Source of the DNA: JAGOEY01 sp017997515
Lineage (GTDB): Bacteria; Pseudomonadota; Gammaproteobacteria; Burkholderiales; Burkholderiaceae_C
Direction: 5' to 3'
Assembly: GCA_026314275.1 (NCBI GenBank)
Contig: CP111109.1
Coordinates: forward strand, 1,984,001 to 2,048,000
DNA: 64,000 nucleotides
Position numbers and translations under genes: made by a program. Shown piece after piece: positions 32,682 to 42,260 of this stretch. Each line of letters opens with the position of its first letter. Position 1 is the first letter of the stretch. Below the pieces are notes generated by a model. That model saw only the letters and a program-made list of their open reading frames with translations, did not search any database and was not told the origin of the DNA.

Positions 32682-34116
32682 CTAAGGGTCAATCTTTACA
32701 ATGTCCCCAATGTCTTGTACGTATGCAAGTGCATAGGCCATCTCTCCAGAGGTTTGCGTATGCAAAAACATCAATGGCTGTCCTCGTGTTATCTCGTCAC
32801 CTAAGTGCACCTGCAATTGAATCCCTGCGGCTGGACTCTCAGGCGCACCGGCCAATTTGGCTAAACGAGAAAGCTTACGGTTGTCGATGTGTACTGCTCG
32901 GCCTGAAGTGGTTGCCAGAAGCGGTTCGACATAGAGAGCTTGGGGCGGCTCACGAAATCCCCCCTGTGCCGCGCAGATTCTCTGAAATTTTTCCCACGCG
33001 CGGCCACTGCTGATCGTCTCATGAGCCAACCGAAATCCCTCCCCTTCTTTGGCGACGCCGCCAAGCTCAAGCACCGCACCCGCCACCAACGCCACGCGGT
33101 CACATAGGTCTTGCGGCGCATCCGCCTCGTTGCGCAACACGGCCAACACGTCGCGCGCCTCCAACGCCGGGCCGATACCTCTTCCGACAGGTTGATTCCC
33201 GTCTGTAAACAGGCAACGCAATACAAGGCCAAATGACGCGGCGACTTCTGAAAGGTGATGCGCAAGGTGCTCGGCAGTTTCCCGGCTGCGGACTTTTGCG
33301 GTTGGCCCAACCGGAATATCGATCACGATGTGGGTCGCCCCTGCCGCAATCTTCTTGGATAACACCGAGGCAATCAGTTGTCCTTGGGTGTCAATATCCA
33401 GTTCACGCTCAATACGCACGAAGATGTCGTCCGCAGGGCTCAGGTGCATCGCGCCGCCCCACGCCACGCATCCACCCTCTTTCTCCACGACCTTTCTGAG
33501 CGTATCCAGGTCCAGGTCTACAGGAGCCAGCGTTTCCATGGTGTCCGCCGTGCCAGCGGGAGAGGTGATGGCGCGTGATGAGGTCTTGGGCATCACCAAT
33601 CCATTGGCTGCGGCGATGGCAACCACCAACGGCGTGGTGCGATTTCCCGGTAATCCGCCCACACAATGCTTGTCCACAACAATCTGAGCCTGCCATTGCA
33701 GGCGATCTCCGACATCGACCATCGCACGGGTGAGATGGATGGTCTCTTGCATATCCAGAGGCAGTACCGCCGTTGCGGTCAGGAAGGCCGAAAGTGCGAC
33801 ATCGGTATAGCGACCATCGACCACATCACGGACGATCGCCTGCAACTCCGTCGTTTGCAGTCGGTGGCCGTGAATTCGCGCACGCACGGCCGACAACGAT
33901 TCGAGCATTGGCGGATGCCGAACCTGCACAAAATCGCCCTCATGGATGTCCAGGGCATCCCAGGCGGCCTCGGACAGAGCGATCTGTCCGGCTTTGAGCA
34001 GATCGCTGTCGATTTGGTACAGCAGCGCTTGCACAGTTCGGTCGCCGGCGATGATCAGTACCTGTGACCGCGGTGCCAGCCCTTCGGCACGGCAGACATG
34101 GCAGTCGGTCCGCATC
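32682..34116 (-). pseudogene. AMP phosphorylase / thymidine phosphorylase-like protein, C-terminal 477 residues (split by IS3)
   Basis: A nucleoside/nucleotide phosphorylase of the archaeal AMP phosphorylase type. The remaining frame starts MRTDCHVCRAEG and includes VVDKHCVGGLPGNRTTP, TSSRAITSPAGTADTMETL and TDGNQPVGRGIGPALEARD, the conserved binding sites of the family. The first 28 codons lie on the other side of the IS3 element (35797-35884), and the GATGC target duplication joins both parts in frame. The restored protein would have 505 residues, the normal family length. This part could still be translated from its ATG, but it lacks the N-terminal segment. It is the last gene of the minus-strand series. 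Confidence 0.88.
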
Positions 34117-34154
34117 GGTAGTTGTCAAACGATTTGTCGCGAGATGCTTGATGG

Positions 34155-35228
34155 TCAAGCGGCTTGTTGAGTGACTGGCTGCTTCTGCTGTTCGGGCCTG
34201 TCTGGGTTGAGGTGGACTGACTCTTTTCGCTTCCAGTTTCGCGTCTGTCCGGACCACCTTTTCGGGTTGGCCTGGCGAGCAATTTCGTAGACGTTGGCGC
34301 GTTCGTTCAGCAGGGCTGTGTCGAGTTGCGCATGTCGTTGCGTGGGCGTCACGAAGCTGATGGCGCTGTGGCGGTGTTCGTGGTTGTACCAGTGCACCAG
34401 CTCGGTGACCCAGCGGCGTGCTTGCAGCAAGTCGCTGAACGGTTTGACAGGTAGCTGGGGCCGGTACTTCAAGGTCCTGAACAGTGCCTCGGAGTACGGG
34501 TTGTCGTTGCTGACCGCCGGCCGGCTGCGTGAGGCCGCCACGCCCAGGCGCTGCATGGTGGCCAGCATCGTTTCACCCTTCATCGGAGAGCCGTTGTCCG
34601 AGTGCACTGTGAGCTGGTTGGGGGCGATGCCCTGACGCTCGCAGATGTCTTGCAGCAGTTGACTGGCTCTCTCTGCGCTCTCACAGTCGTACACCTGCCA
34701 GCCCACGATCTTTCGGCTGAACAGGTCCACGAACAGGTAGAGGTAGAAGTGCATGCCGCGCACCTCGGTGGGCAGGTAGCTGATGTCCCAGCAGTAGATC
34801 TGGTCAGGCGCAGTCGCCACCAACGCTCGCGGCTTGCTGCGCTTTTGCGCCACCCGTTCCAGTCGGCGGTGGGCGAGCTGGCCCGCCTCGCGCAGCAGTC
34901 GGTAGAGGGTCGATTCGCTGGCCACGTAGCGGCCTTGGTCAGCCAGGCGCGGCACGATCTGGCTCGGCGGCAGGTCCTTGAACTCCTCGCTGTTGAGCAG
35001 CTCTATCGCCGCCTGGCGTTCTGCTTCGCTCAGCTTGTTGGGCACAACGCCGCTGCGACGTTTGTCGCTTTTTCTGCAGTCGCCTCCCTGCCCGTCAGGG
35101 TGCTGCCAGCGCTGCACGGTACGCGAGCTCAGACCGATCTGCGCGCATGCTTTTGCCAGTCGCGCGCCGGACTTGCACGCAGTCTTGATCAGACCCAGCA
35201 GGGTTTGACGTTGAAGGAGCGGGATCAT
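34155..35228 (-). CDS. IS3 family transposase OrfB (DDE integrase core)
   Basis: A 357-residue transposase from the ATG at 35228 (MIPLLQRQTLLGLIKTA). The first half has a helix-turn-helix (GLSSRTVQRWQ) and an HTH_21-like region. The DDE catalytic core is visible as Asp in YCWDISYLPTEVRG, Asp in LTVHSDNGSPMKG and Glu in NDNPYSEALFRTLKY. The ATG overlaps the orfA stop (ATGA) and is preceded by AGGAG. Independent coupled translation is therefore likely, although a -1 frameshift fusion is typical of the family. Confidence 0.92.
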   Translation of the reverse strand: MIPLLQRQTLLGLIKTACKSGARLAKACAQIGLSSRTVQRWQHPDGQGGDCRKSDKRRSGVVPNKLSEAERQAAIELLNSEEFKDLPPSQIVPRLADQGRYVASESTLYRLLREAGQLAHRRLERVAQKRSKPRALVATAPDQIYCWDISYLPTEVRGMHFYLYLFVDLFSRKIVGWQVYDCESAERASQLLQDICERQGIAPNQLTVHSDNGSPMKGETMLATMQRLGVAASRSRPAVSNDNPYSEALFRTLKYRPQLPVKPFSDLLQARRWVTELVHWYNHEHRHSAISFVTPTQRHAQLDTALLNERANVYEIARQANPKRWSGQTRNWKRKESVHLNPDRPEQQKQPVTQQAA

Positions 35229-35731
35229 TTCTCCTCGCCCTCCCACAGAGCCTGGTACTTTTTTTGAAGCACCAACAAGGCTGCGGCTTCCGCCAGCGCC
35301 CTCTCTTTTCGACGCAGCTCGCGCTGCAGTCCATCGTGCTTGAGCTGCAGCTCACGCAAGGCCGATTTGATTTCACGTGACTCGGGCACCGGAGGAACGC
35401 AAAAGGCTGCACGCCAGGCCTTGAGCTGGTGTTCGAACAGGCCTCGCTCGCGACACCATGCGTGCAGCTCCGGGCCAGACAGGGGATGCGTTTCTTGCAG
35501 GGCAAGCAGCCGCTGCGCAGGGCTCCAAGACTGCGCCGGAACCTCGGCTGGCAAGTCGACTTGAGGCGTGTCCGTGCTGTCCACCGGCTTTGCACTGGCA
35601 AGCCATTTCCACAAAGTGCCAAGCGACATGTTCAGCTCCCTGGCCACGTCTTCCACGGTACGGGAACCGCGCTGCCGGACCTTGCTCAGGGCCTGCTCGC
35701 GGAATTCAGTTGAGTGTCGATTTCTTTTCAT
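35225..35731 (-). CDS. IS3 family transposase OrfA (helix-turn-helix subunit)
   Basis: A 168-residue protein. The HTH_8-like region is KRNRHSTEFREQALSKVRQR and VEDVARELNMSLGTLWKWL. The C-terminus is a leucine/glutamate-rich coiled coil, LRELQLKHDGLQRELRRKER, that mediates multimerisation. It is longer than the usual 100-residue OrfA because of a Pro/Trp-rich middle segment. It overlaps orfB by four bases. Confidence 0.88.
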   Translation of the reverse strand: MKRNRHSTEFREQALSKVRQRGSRTVEDVARELNMSLGTLWKWLASAKPVDSTDTPQVDLPAEVPAQSWSPAQRLLALQETHPLSGPELHAWCRERGLFEHQLKAWRAAFCVPPVPESREIKSALRELQLKHDGLQRELRRKERALAEAAALLVLQKKYQALWEGEEK

Positions 35732-35796
35732 TTTTAGCGCTCCGACGCGGATAATCCGCGATGATGGTGGCGCGACAAGTAGTCTGACTCAGGGGG

Positions 35797-35884
35797 GCAT
35801 CAAGACGACGGGTTGATGCTGGGCATGCAGTCGCATGCGCAATGCTTGCAAGGCGGGTGTCTGGGGCGTGATGCGGGCACTCAC
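35797..35884 (-). pseudogene. AMP/thymidine phosphorylase-like protein, N-terminal 28 codons (split by IS3)
   Basis: A GTG at 35884 overlaps the stop of the beta-CASP RNase gene (GTGA). It opens a frame encoding SARITPQTPALQALRMRLHA and then QHQPVVL before the GATGC duplication. The 'QxPVV.M' stretch followed by RTDCHVC on the other side of the IS is the normal N-terminus of this family. The fragment proves that the phosphorylase was translationally coupled to the RNase. Confidence 0.82.
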
Positions 35885-37239
35885 AGGGCGAACTCCTGGT
35901 TTTGCATGGGCACCGATGCGTGCCAATTGAGTTCGCGCTGGATACGTTCGCGCAGCGCCTCAGAGGCATCAGATTCACCGTGAACAATGAACACTCTTTC
36001 CGGCGCCTTGGTAAAGCCGCGCAGCCATCGCATCAGCTCATCGCTGTCGGCATGAGCCGACAACATCGCAAGCTCGGCGACCTCTGCCTTGATCGGCATC
36101 CAGCGTCCATGGATCTTGACTTCGCGAGCGCCCTCAAGCAGCTTGCGCCCGCGCGTACCTGCTGCTTGGAATCCAGAGAACAGCAGCGTGTTCTGATGGC
36201 TACCGCCAAACGCTTCTATGTGATGCAGCACGCGGCCGCCGGTGGCCATGCCGCTGGCGGAAATAATCACCTTGGGGTATCGATTCGCCGATAGCGCCTT
36301 GGACTCTTCAACGTCGCGCACGTATGTGACTTCTGAGAATGCCGTCTCGAAATCGTGTTGAGCGAGCTTGTGGTCGTCGGCATGGCGGTGCAGCAGCGCA
36401 GTTGCGCTGGTGGCCATGGGACTGTCCAGATAGACGGGCACGTTGCGGAGCCGACCGCGCTGTCGCAACAGCCATAGGTCATAGATCAACGACTGCGCGC
36501 GTCCTACGGCAAAAGCGGGAATCACTACGGTGCCTCCGCGGCGAGTCGTACGCTCGATGATGTCGCCTAGCGCTTCGACGGCATCGGAACGGTCATGATG
36601 ACGATTGCCATAGGTGGACTCGATGATGATGTAGTCCGCTTCCGTGACGGGTTCAGGATCAGGCATGACCGCATCGTCATAGCGGCCCAGGTCGCCGGAG
36701 AACACCAAACGCTTGCCGCCGATGTCGATCTGCGCCGTCGCCGCTCCAAGAATGTGGCCGGCCCTGCGTAGAACCAGGCGTGCACCGCCCGGCAATACCG
36801 TCTCCTGATGCAGTGGCACGGGCTTGAACTGCAAGAGCGTGCGTTCGGCATCTCGGACCCGATACAGGGCAAGGGCTGGCTTGTGCTTGGAAAATCCCTT
36901 CCGGTTGGCGAACTCGGCATCCTTCTCCTGCAACCAAGCACTGTCGAGCAGGATGAGTTCGGCGACGTCCCGTGTGGCTGGCGTCGAGAAAATCTTCCCG
37001 CGGAACCCGTTCAGCACCAATCGGGGGAGATATCCACAATGATCCAGGTGCGCGTGCGTCAGTACAACCGCATCGATGTCCTTGGACTCAACGACAAGAT
37101 GCTGCCAGTTCAGCTCGCGCAGGTTCTTCAGTCCTTGGAAAAGTCCGCAGTCGATCAGGATGCGGGTACTGCCATATGTGATCAGGTGTTTGGAGCCGGT
37201 GACGGTACCGGCACCGCCCAGGCTGGTCAGTGAGAGCAT
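35881..37239 (-). CDS. metallo-beta-lactamase fold / beta-CASP RNA-processing exonuclease
   Basis: Predicted zinc-dependent ribonuclease of 452 residues. Metal-site motifs are THAHLDHCGYLPRL (motif II), AGHILGAA (III) and VFSGDLGRYDDAVMP (IV). The beta-CASP domain includes GGTVVIPAFAVGRAQ, and motifs A-C occur around DSPMATSAT, SASGMATGGRVLHH and LSAHADSDELM. It is related to CPSF73/YSH1-like bacterial proteins. The target RNA is unknown. It ends in a GTGA overlap with the phosphorylase and follows phosphoketolase by 83 bases, which suggests that released nucleotides feed those enzymes. Confidence 0.9.
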   Translation of the reverse strand: MLSLTSLGGAGTVTGSKHLITYGSTRILIDCGLFQGLKNLRELNWQHLVVESKDIDAVVLTHAHLDHCGYLPRLVLNGFRGKIFSTPATRDVAELILLDSAWLQEKDAEFANRKGFSKHKPALALYRVRDAERTLLQFKPVPLHQETVLPGGARLVLRRAGHILGAATAQIDIGGKRLVFSGDLGRYDDAVMPDPEPVTEADYIIIESTYGNRHHDRSDAVEALGDIIERTTRRGGTVVIPAFAVGRAQSLIYDLWLLRQRGRLRNVPVYLDSPMATSATALLHRHADDHKLAQHDFETAFSEVTYVRDVEESKALSANRYPKVIISASGMATGGRVLHHIEAFGGSHQNTLLFSGFQAAGTRGRKLLEGAREVKIHGRWMPIKAEVAELAMLSAHADSDELMRWLRGFTKAPERVFIVHGESDASEALRERIQRELNWHASVPMQNQEFAL

Positions 37240-37322
37240 GAAGTTGTCTCCTCGCTTGTTGGTGGGTTGTGAAATCAGGAGCTGGCGCGGTCACTGCGGA
37301 CCGTGTCAGAACCACTTGAAAT

Positions 37323-39653
37323 TCACGCGTCGGTCGCGGCAGCAGCAGCCTGCGAACTGTTCCAGCCGGTCACTTGCGCAGCGGCATAGATGGCATCCAC
37401 CCAGGTGCATCGATTGGCGATCAGCATTCCAGCCACATCGAGGGTGCCGCCGTGGTTGATGTAGCCCAAAGCCCGCGTCTTCGAAGGGCCGCTGTCAATG
37501 CGGCGAAGCACGCCCAGCATCGGCTCAGGGCGGGTATGGCTTATCAACACGCGCGGCAGGTGAGGCGGGAAGAGCGCTTGCAGGGATTCGTCACCGAGCA
37601 CGAAGGCGGCCTCAAGTTCGTCTCGCGGAATGCGTAGACGGCCGGGCTCGACCACCACGGTGATGCACGACGCAAGCCCATGGTGCTCCAGGCGGGCATG
37701 GGCTTTGAGCGCTTCCTCCAACTGGTAGGCGCCAATCGCTACGAATTGCAGTTGTGCGGTGGACGGATCGCCGGCTACATGGGCTGCTCCATGCTCGATC
37801 AGCGATTGAGCCGCGGCGGCACTGAAGTGATTCGGCGTGTCGCGCTTGGAGACCACCACACAAGCCACTTGGCCGCGGCTGGCGTAGACCGCTCGCAACG
37901 CGGCGCACGCCGTGTTTTCATCCACCGGGAACAACACGCGTGCGGTGTCCGACATTTCCCCTAGCAATGCTTCGCCAATGGTCGGGTCCTGGTGTGACTG
38001 CTCGTTCTTGCTGTTCTCCCAGGTGTGGGATGTGACGACCAGCGGGATGGAGATCCAGCCTGGCGGCTGGCCCAGTTCCTTCTGTCGGCGCGCGAAGATG
38101 ATCTCCTGGCGAATCAATCCAAGCATCTTGACCGCGAAGGCCTCGTAGCTGACGATCAGGTTCAGCCCCCCTTTGTTGGCGAGGGCGGCGGCCGCAACGG
38201 CTTCTTCATTGAGTGCGGTGATCACCGAGCCATGCGTCGATTCCGGGACGCCGGGTTCGGGCACGTTGACGCGGTGCTTGAGCAGTGCCAGTGTGGCTCC
38301 CATCTTGTTGCTGGCCAGTTCATCGGGATTGCCGATCCGGACGCGCAACTGTGGATTTGCCTGCGCCAGTTTCACGAACCAACGATCCAGTGAAGACATG
38401 GCGCTGCCCGATACCTCAGTTGGCGCCCAGGCCGGCATCGGCAGATGAGGGCTCGCTGGATGGCGTAGGGCCATGGGGTGCTCGCTTTCGCGCGAGCGCT
38501 GGCTCTGGCCGTGATTCGCAAGGACGGTGAGCGCGTTTTCCAGTTCGCTCTCGGGCACGAACAGCGCCGCAGCCCCTGCGTTGAAGGCCTCGCGTGCCTG
38601 CGCATCCTCGCGCGGATTGCCGTTCAGCGGCAGGTTGTGGGCGGCATTGGTCGCCGCGCCCGGGAAGCCAAAACCTTTCTCCGTCTCGGCGATCACGTAG
38701 GGCAGCTTGACCGGATAGCGCCGATCCGAGCGTGCGGCGAAGGCGCTCAGCGTGTCTTCGGCTTCAACAATGGCCCATGCGATCGCCATCGGATCACGTC
38801 CATCAACGATGACCGGATCGAAGCCGTTGTGGCGCAGGTCCTCGGCCAGCCAGGTAGCGCCACCTTCCTGCACGATCTGGGTGCGCTGCTCGATGCGCCG
38901 TCCGTTGAGAATCATGACCGGGATGGCGAAGCCGCAGTCCTCGGCGCGCCACCAGCGCGGCGCCCAGTCCGAGCCACGTTGTTCCTCGAAAGCGCCATCA
39001 CTGAGGAATGCCACCAGGCTTTCTCCCGGCAACGGCGTGTGCACATACTGCAGCCCGGCGAACCCCAGATAGCCGCCTTCGGAGATCGCGCCGGCCGTGT
39101 TCGGCCCGGCATGGCTACCCAGCGGTACCGCGGGCCGACCCTGCTTATCGATGGCATAGGAGTAGAAGTCCCCGATCAAACGCGACAGGCCCGCCTCGCT
39201 GCGGTCGTAGCGTCCACGCTGGGCGGCGGATACATCGCCGGTCAGTGCGTTCACCGCCTCGATCGCGGCCACGCAGTGCCCCTGCCCCATGAGCCAGCCG
39301 CGTGTCGTCCCGGTCAGCGCGTTGGCCAACAGATAACCCACGAAGGCTGGCACCATGTTGAGCGAGCCGCCGGTGTGGCCTTCGGGCGTTTGTTTGAAAT
39401 CATCGGAGCCCAGTGGGCAGCCGCTTCGGTCGATGCGCCGGGCATAGGTCATATGCGCCACTACGCTCATGGCCGTGCAGGCCACCCGGTCGGCTGCAGC
39501 CAGCAGCGCATGGGCCGAGGCTTCGTCTGCTATACGCCTTTGCGCGACCAGACGTTGCACTAGGGCCTGCATACGTTCGATGGTTTCAGACCTGTGCGCG
39601 ATGGGCCCGTAACCAGCACGCCAATCGGTTGCGAGGTTAGCTTGAGAGGACAT
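37323..39653 (-). CDS. xfp: phosphoketolase (xylulose-5-phosphate/fructose-6-phosphate)
   Basis: Thiamine-diphosphate enzyme that splits xylulose 5-phosphate or fructose 6-phosphate with phosphate to acetyl phosphate plus glyceraldehyde 3-phosphate or erythrose 4-phosphate. The protein has 776 residues, the standard length. Family hallmarks are HTGGSLNMVPAFVGYLLANA, GWLMGQGHCVAAIEAVNALTG, EGGYLGFAGLQYVHTPLPGE and SHTWENSKNEQSHQDPTIGE. The ATG is preceded by AAGGAGACCTGAA. It lies 38 bases after the PRPP synthetase gene. With AckA and Pta of the same island it gives an ATP-yielding bypass of glycolysis. Confidence 0.95.
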   Translation of the reverse strand: MSSQANLATDWRAGYGPIAHRSETIERMQALVQRLVAQRRIADEASAHALLAAADRVACTAMSVVAHMTYARRIDRSGCPLGSDDFKQTPEGHTGGSLNMVPAFVGYLLANALTGTTRGWLMGQGHCVAAIEAVNALTGDVSAAQRGRYDRSEAGLSRLIGDFYSYAIDKQGRPAVPLGSHAGPNTAGAISEGGYLGFAGLQYVHTPLPGESLVAFLSDGAFEEQRGSDWAPRWWRAEDCGFAIPVMILNGRRIEQRTQIVQEGGATWLAEDLRHNGFDPVIVDGRDPMAIAWAIVEAEDTLSAFAARSDRRYPVKLPYVIAETEKGFGFPGAATNAAHNLPLNGNPREDAQAREAFNAGAAALFVPESELENALTVLANHGQSQRSRESEHPMALRHPASPHLPMPAWAPTEVSGSAMSSLDRWFVKLAQANPQLRVRIGNPDELASNKMGATLALLKHRVNVPEPGVPESTHGSVITALNEEAVAAAALANKGGLNLIVSYEAFAVKMLGLIRQEIIFARRQKELGQPPGWISIPLVVTSHTWENSKNEQSHQDPTIGEALLGEMSDTARVLFPVDENTACAALRAVYASRGQVACVVVSKRDTPNHFSAAAAQSLIEHGAAHVAGDPSTAQLQFVAIGAYQLEEALKAHARLEHHGLASCITVVVEPGRLRIPRDELEAAFVLGDESLQALFPPHLPRVLISHTRPEPMLGVLRRIDSGPSKTRALGYINHGGTLDVAGMLIANRCTWVDAIYAAAQVTGWNSSQAAAAATDA

Positions 39654-39691
39654 TTCAGGTCTCCTTGAAAATAGTTGGATCGATAAAAAGA

Positions 39692-40588
39692 TCAGCCTCG
39701 CGGATCGGTTTTCCCGCTAGAGAGAGCGTCGGCAATCAGCGAAGCGAGACCAATCCGGTTGCTCGGATGCGGTACTGCGTCGGTGGACGTAATTCGGGCA
39801 AACAACGGTGTCAATTGGGCCCAGGCATCCTCGGCGAACAGGGCATGCACCACTACGCACTCCGGCTTGCGCATTCCTTGCTCGGCGAGCTTGCGCGCCG
39901 CGACGGCGAGCGTGCGGCCTGATGATGCGATGTCGTCCACAAGCACCGGCGTTCTGCCGCGCCAGATCGACAGGTCGGGAACATCGATGTCCACGCTGCG
40001 ATCGCCATGGCGTGTCTTGCGAAGCACAGCGTGCGGTACGCCGATGCGGGACGCGATGGCGCCGGCCCACTGCTCGCTTTCCTCGTCGGGGCCCACGATC
40101 AAAGGTTCTTCGACATGATTCGCGATCCAGTCGGCCAGCAGTGGTGCGGCATGCAAGGTGATGGTGGGGATCGTGTAGACCGCTGATAGTGTCGGATAGC
40201 GGTGCAGATGCGGATCCACCGTGAGCAGCTTGTCGAAGGTCGATGAGACCAGACGTGCGAAGGACCGCGACGTCACGCTTTCTCCGTCATGGAATCGCTT
40301 GTCCTGGCGCATGTAGGCCAGATACGGTGCGATCAGGTTCACCTCTTGCGCGCCAAGTTCGCGCGCCGCGTCAGCGGCAAAAGCCAGAAGCAGGAACTGC
40401 GGATCAGGATGGGCCAGCGTGCAAATCACATCCACGATCCGATCGGCAGGTTCGCCATGCAACCGGACATAGCTCTCGCCATCGGGGAATCGGCGCGTTT
40501 CGATGCGGCCGGCTTCGCTGCCGCATGCCTGCGCGATGCCGCGGGCCAGATCTTCATTGCCGGGTAGGGCCAAGGTGAGTCGTTGCAT
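39692..40588 (-). CDS. ribose-phosphate pyrophosphokinase (accessory PRPP synthetase)
   Basis: A 298-residue protein of the PRPP synthetase family, shorter than the usual housekeeping enzyme of about 315. Typical segments are RRFPDGESYVRL, APYLAYMRQDKRFHDGE, TVDPHLHRYP and the PRPP loop TPVLVDDIASSGRTL. The ATG is preceded by AAGGAG. It starts the cluster with phosphoketolase, RNase and phosphorylase, so it probably handles ribose phosphates from nucleotide breakdown, not de novo purine synthesis. The 203 bases upstream contain no clear promoter. Confidence 0.88.
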   Translation of the reverse strand: MQRLTLALPGNEDLARGIAQACGSEAGRIETRRFPDGESYVRLHGEPADRIVDVICTLAHPDPQFLLLAFAADAARELGAQEVNLIAPYLAYMRQDKRFHDGESVTSRSFARLVSSTFDKLLTVDPHLHRYPTLSAVYTIPTITLHAAPLLADWIANHVEEPLIVGPDEESEQWAGAIASRIGVPHAVLRKTRHGDRSVDIDVPDLSIWRGRTPVLVDDIASSGRTLAVAARKLAEQGMRKPECVVVHALFAEDAWAQLTPLFARITSTDAVPHPSNRIGLASLIADALSSGKTDPRG

Positions 40589-40791
40589 CCATTTATCTCC
40601 TTATTTGTTGTCCTTGGTCTCTTATCGAGCGCGGGTGCCTTATCGTTCAGCTCGCTGTGTTCACCTTGCCAACTGGCTAATGACGACGGCATTGGCAGTA
40701 CTGCGTCGACGTGGTAGCTCCACAAGCAACCAGGCTCTTGTCATGAACAGCAACAGAGTGGCTTGCATGGCGTTCAAGGAATCGATCTGCA

Positions 40792-41109
40792 TCAGAATCG
40801 CCGTCCTACGGTGATCGTTCCGTAGACCGGGATTTCCTTTTGTCCACGAAATTCGCGGGTGCGGTGGTAGCGGGCTATCGCGATGCGCCAGTTGCCCTGA
40901 GTCATCGCGATGCCATAGCCCACATCAGCCACGAATGGCCGTTTATCAACACTATGACTGGACTTGAACGTATTGCCGTCCAACGTGATGTCGTGCAAAA
41001 CCCAGCGACCGTCGAGTGCCACGAACAGGTGCCCGTTCCAGTTGCTGCCAGCGGTCTTACGCACGGGCGAGGTGTTTTCTCCAGCCGGGCGCAGCGGTGC
41101 GGTGCCTAA
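40792..41109 (-). pseudogene. LpxR-like lipid A deacylase (DUF2219), C-terminal part, split by IS5
   Basis: After the IS5 end the frame continues LGTAPLRPAGENTSPV, NWNGHLFVALDGRWV, TFKSSHSVDKRPFVADVGYG and ends PVYGTITVGRRF, with the alternating pattern of outer-membrane beta strands and a terminal Phe. It joins in frame to 42261-43020 through the TTAG duplication, giving a 357-residue protein. Confidence 0.8.
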
Positions 41110-42260
41110 GGCTACGCTGAACAAGCCGTCGAAAATTTCCGCGCAAACCTGGATGACGCAGTTTTTTGGACTTTTATGCCTCTCGCGCGGCCCATTTGGG
41201 CAGTTCGCGGGGCGCTGAGGCCCGATTTCCGCCCTTACGGGCGCACCTGTCCCAACAGATGACTGCGGCACAGGTAAATGTTGGCCAGCGCCAAGGCCGT
41301 GAACGCACGCGTGGCGTTCTTCTGAAGCCCGCGGTAGCGCACCTTGGTGAATCCCCACAGGCGCTTGACCACCGCAAAGACATGCTCGACCCGGGCACGC
41401 ACCCGCGATTTGTTGCGGTTCTTGGCCCGCTGAACTTCGTCCACCTCGCCTGCACGGCGGGTGCGCTGGTTGGTGAAGTCCTTGGCCTTGGGGGCCTTGC
41501 TCGCTATCAGTGCTTTCTGGCTGGCATAGGCCGAGTCGCCATAGACGCGCTGTTCGCTGCCGTGCAGTAAATCGGGCAGCGGGTGTTTGTCATGCACGTT
41601 GGCCGCCGTCACCACGGCGCTATGCACCAGCCCGCTTTGGCTGTCCACGCCAATGTGCAGCTTCATGCCGAAATACCATTGCTGGCCTTTGCGGGTCTGG
41701 TGCATGTCGGGGTCGCGCGCCTTGTCGGCGTTCTTGGTGGAGCTGGGCGCTGCGATGATCGTGGCATCCACGATGGTGCCGGTGTTGACCTTGAAGCCGC
41801 GCTCCTGCAATTGCTGGCCTACCTTGGCAAACAGGGCTTCACCCAGTTTTTGCTCATTGAGCAGTTTGCGAAACTTCAGCAGCGTGGTGGCGTCGGGCAC
41901 GCGTTCGCGGCCCAGGTCAATCCCCACAAAGCGGCGCAGACTGGCACTGTCATACAGAGCCTCCTCGCACGCCAGATCGGCCAGGTTGAACCAGTGCTGA
42001 AGAAAATGGATGCGCAGCATGCGCTCCAACCCAATGGGCGGACGGCCGTTGCCGGCCTTGGGGTAGTGCGGCTCTATCACCTGGCACAGGGCGGCCCAAG
42101 GCACTATTGTCTCCATGGTCCGCAAGAACTCTTCACGTCGGGTGGGCTTGCGCGACTGCTCGAATCCGTTGTTTTGATCTGCGGCCATTGCCAGGGTCTG
42201 CTGCTTCATCTGCGGATAACGTTTGAGAAGCGACAACGGTGGACCTTGATCAGCATTGCC
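41110..42260 (-). mobile_element. IS5 family insertion sequence, complete copy, 1,151 bp
   Basis: Terminal inverted repeats are GGCTACGCTGAACAAG (left) and, inverted, GGCAATGCTGATCAAG (right), 13 of 16 identical. The 4-bp target duplication CTAA flanks it at 41106-41109 and 42261-42264. It interrupts the LpxR-like gene. A second copy starts at 63141 in the same orientation. Confidence 0.93.
41235..42209 (-). CDS. IS5 family transposase
   Basis: A DDE transposase of 324 residues from the ATG at 42209 (MKQQTLAMAADQN). The IS5/DUF772 region includes GNGRPPIGLERMLRIHFLQH and ALYDSASLRRFVGIDLG. The catalytic core includes IVDATIIAAPSSTKN, VYGDSAYAS and a C-terminal RARVEHVFAVVKRLWG with the glutamate. 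A TTG 27 bases upstream is an alternative start. Confidence 0.95.
   Translation of the reverse strand: MKQQTLAMAADQNNGFEQSRKPTRREEFLRTMETIVPWAALCQVIEPHYPKAGNGRPPIGLERMLRIHFLQHWFNLADLACEEALYDSASLRRFVGIDLGRERVPDATTLLKFRKLLNEQKLGEALFAKVGQQLQERGFKVNTGTIVDATIIAAPSSTKNADKARDPDMHQTRKGQQWYFGMKLHIGVDSQSGLVHSAVVTAANVHDKHPLPDLLHGSEQRVYGDSAYASQKALIASKAPKAKDFTNQRTRRAGEVDEVQRAKNRNKSRVRARVEHVFAVVKRLWGFTKVRYRGLQKNATRAFTALALANIYLCRSHLLGQVRP

Larger units (their letters stand above)
34117..35796 (-). mobile_element. IS3 family insertion sequence, 1,680 bp
   Basis: It contains overlapping orfA and orfB. Inner terminal repeats are TGTCAAACGATTTGTCGCG (left) and, inverted, AGTCAGACTACTTGTCGCG (right), 15 of 19 identical. 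It is flanked by the 5-bp duplication GCATC at 34112-34116 and 35797-35801, and it splits the phosphorylase gene at codon 29. Confidence 0.9.

Noticed and set aside
32645..33013. 122-codon plus-strand frame next to the LysR gene
   Set aside because: Overlaps the 3' end of the phosphorylase in antisense and has no family features.
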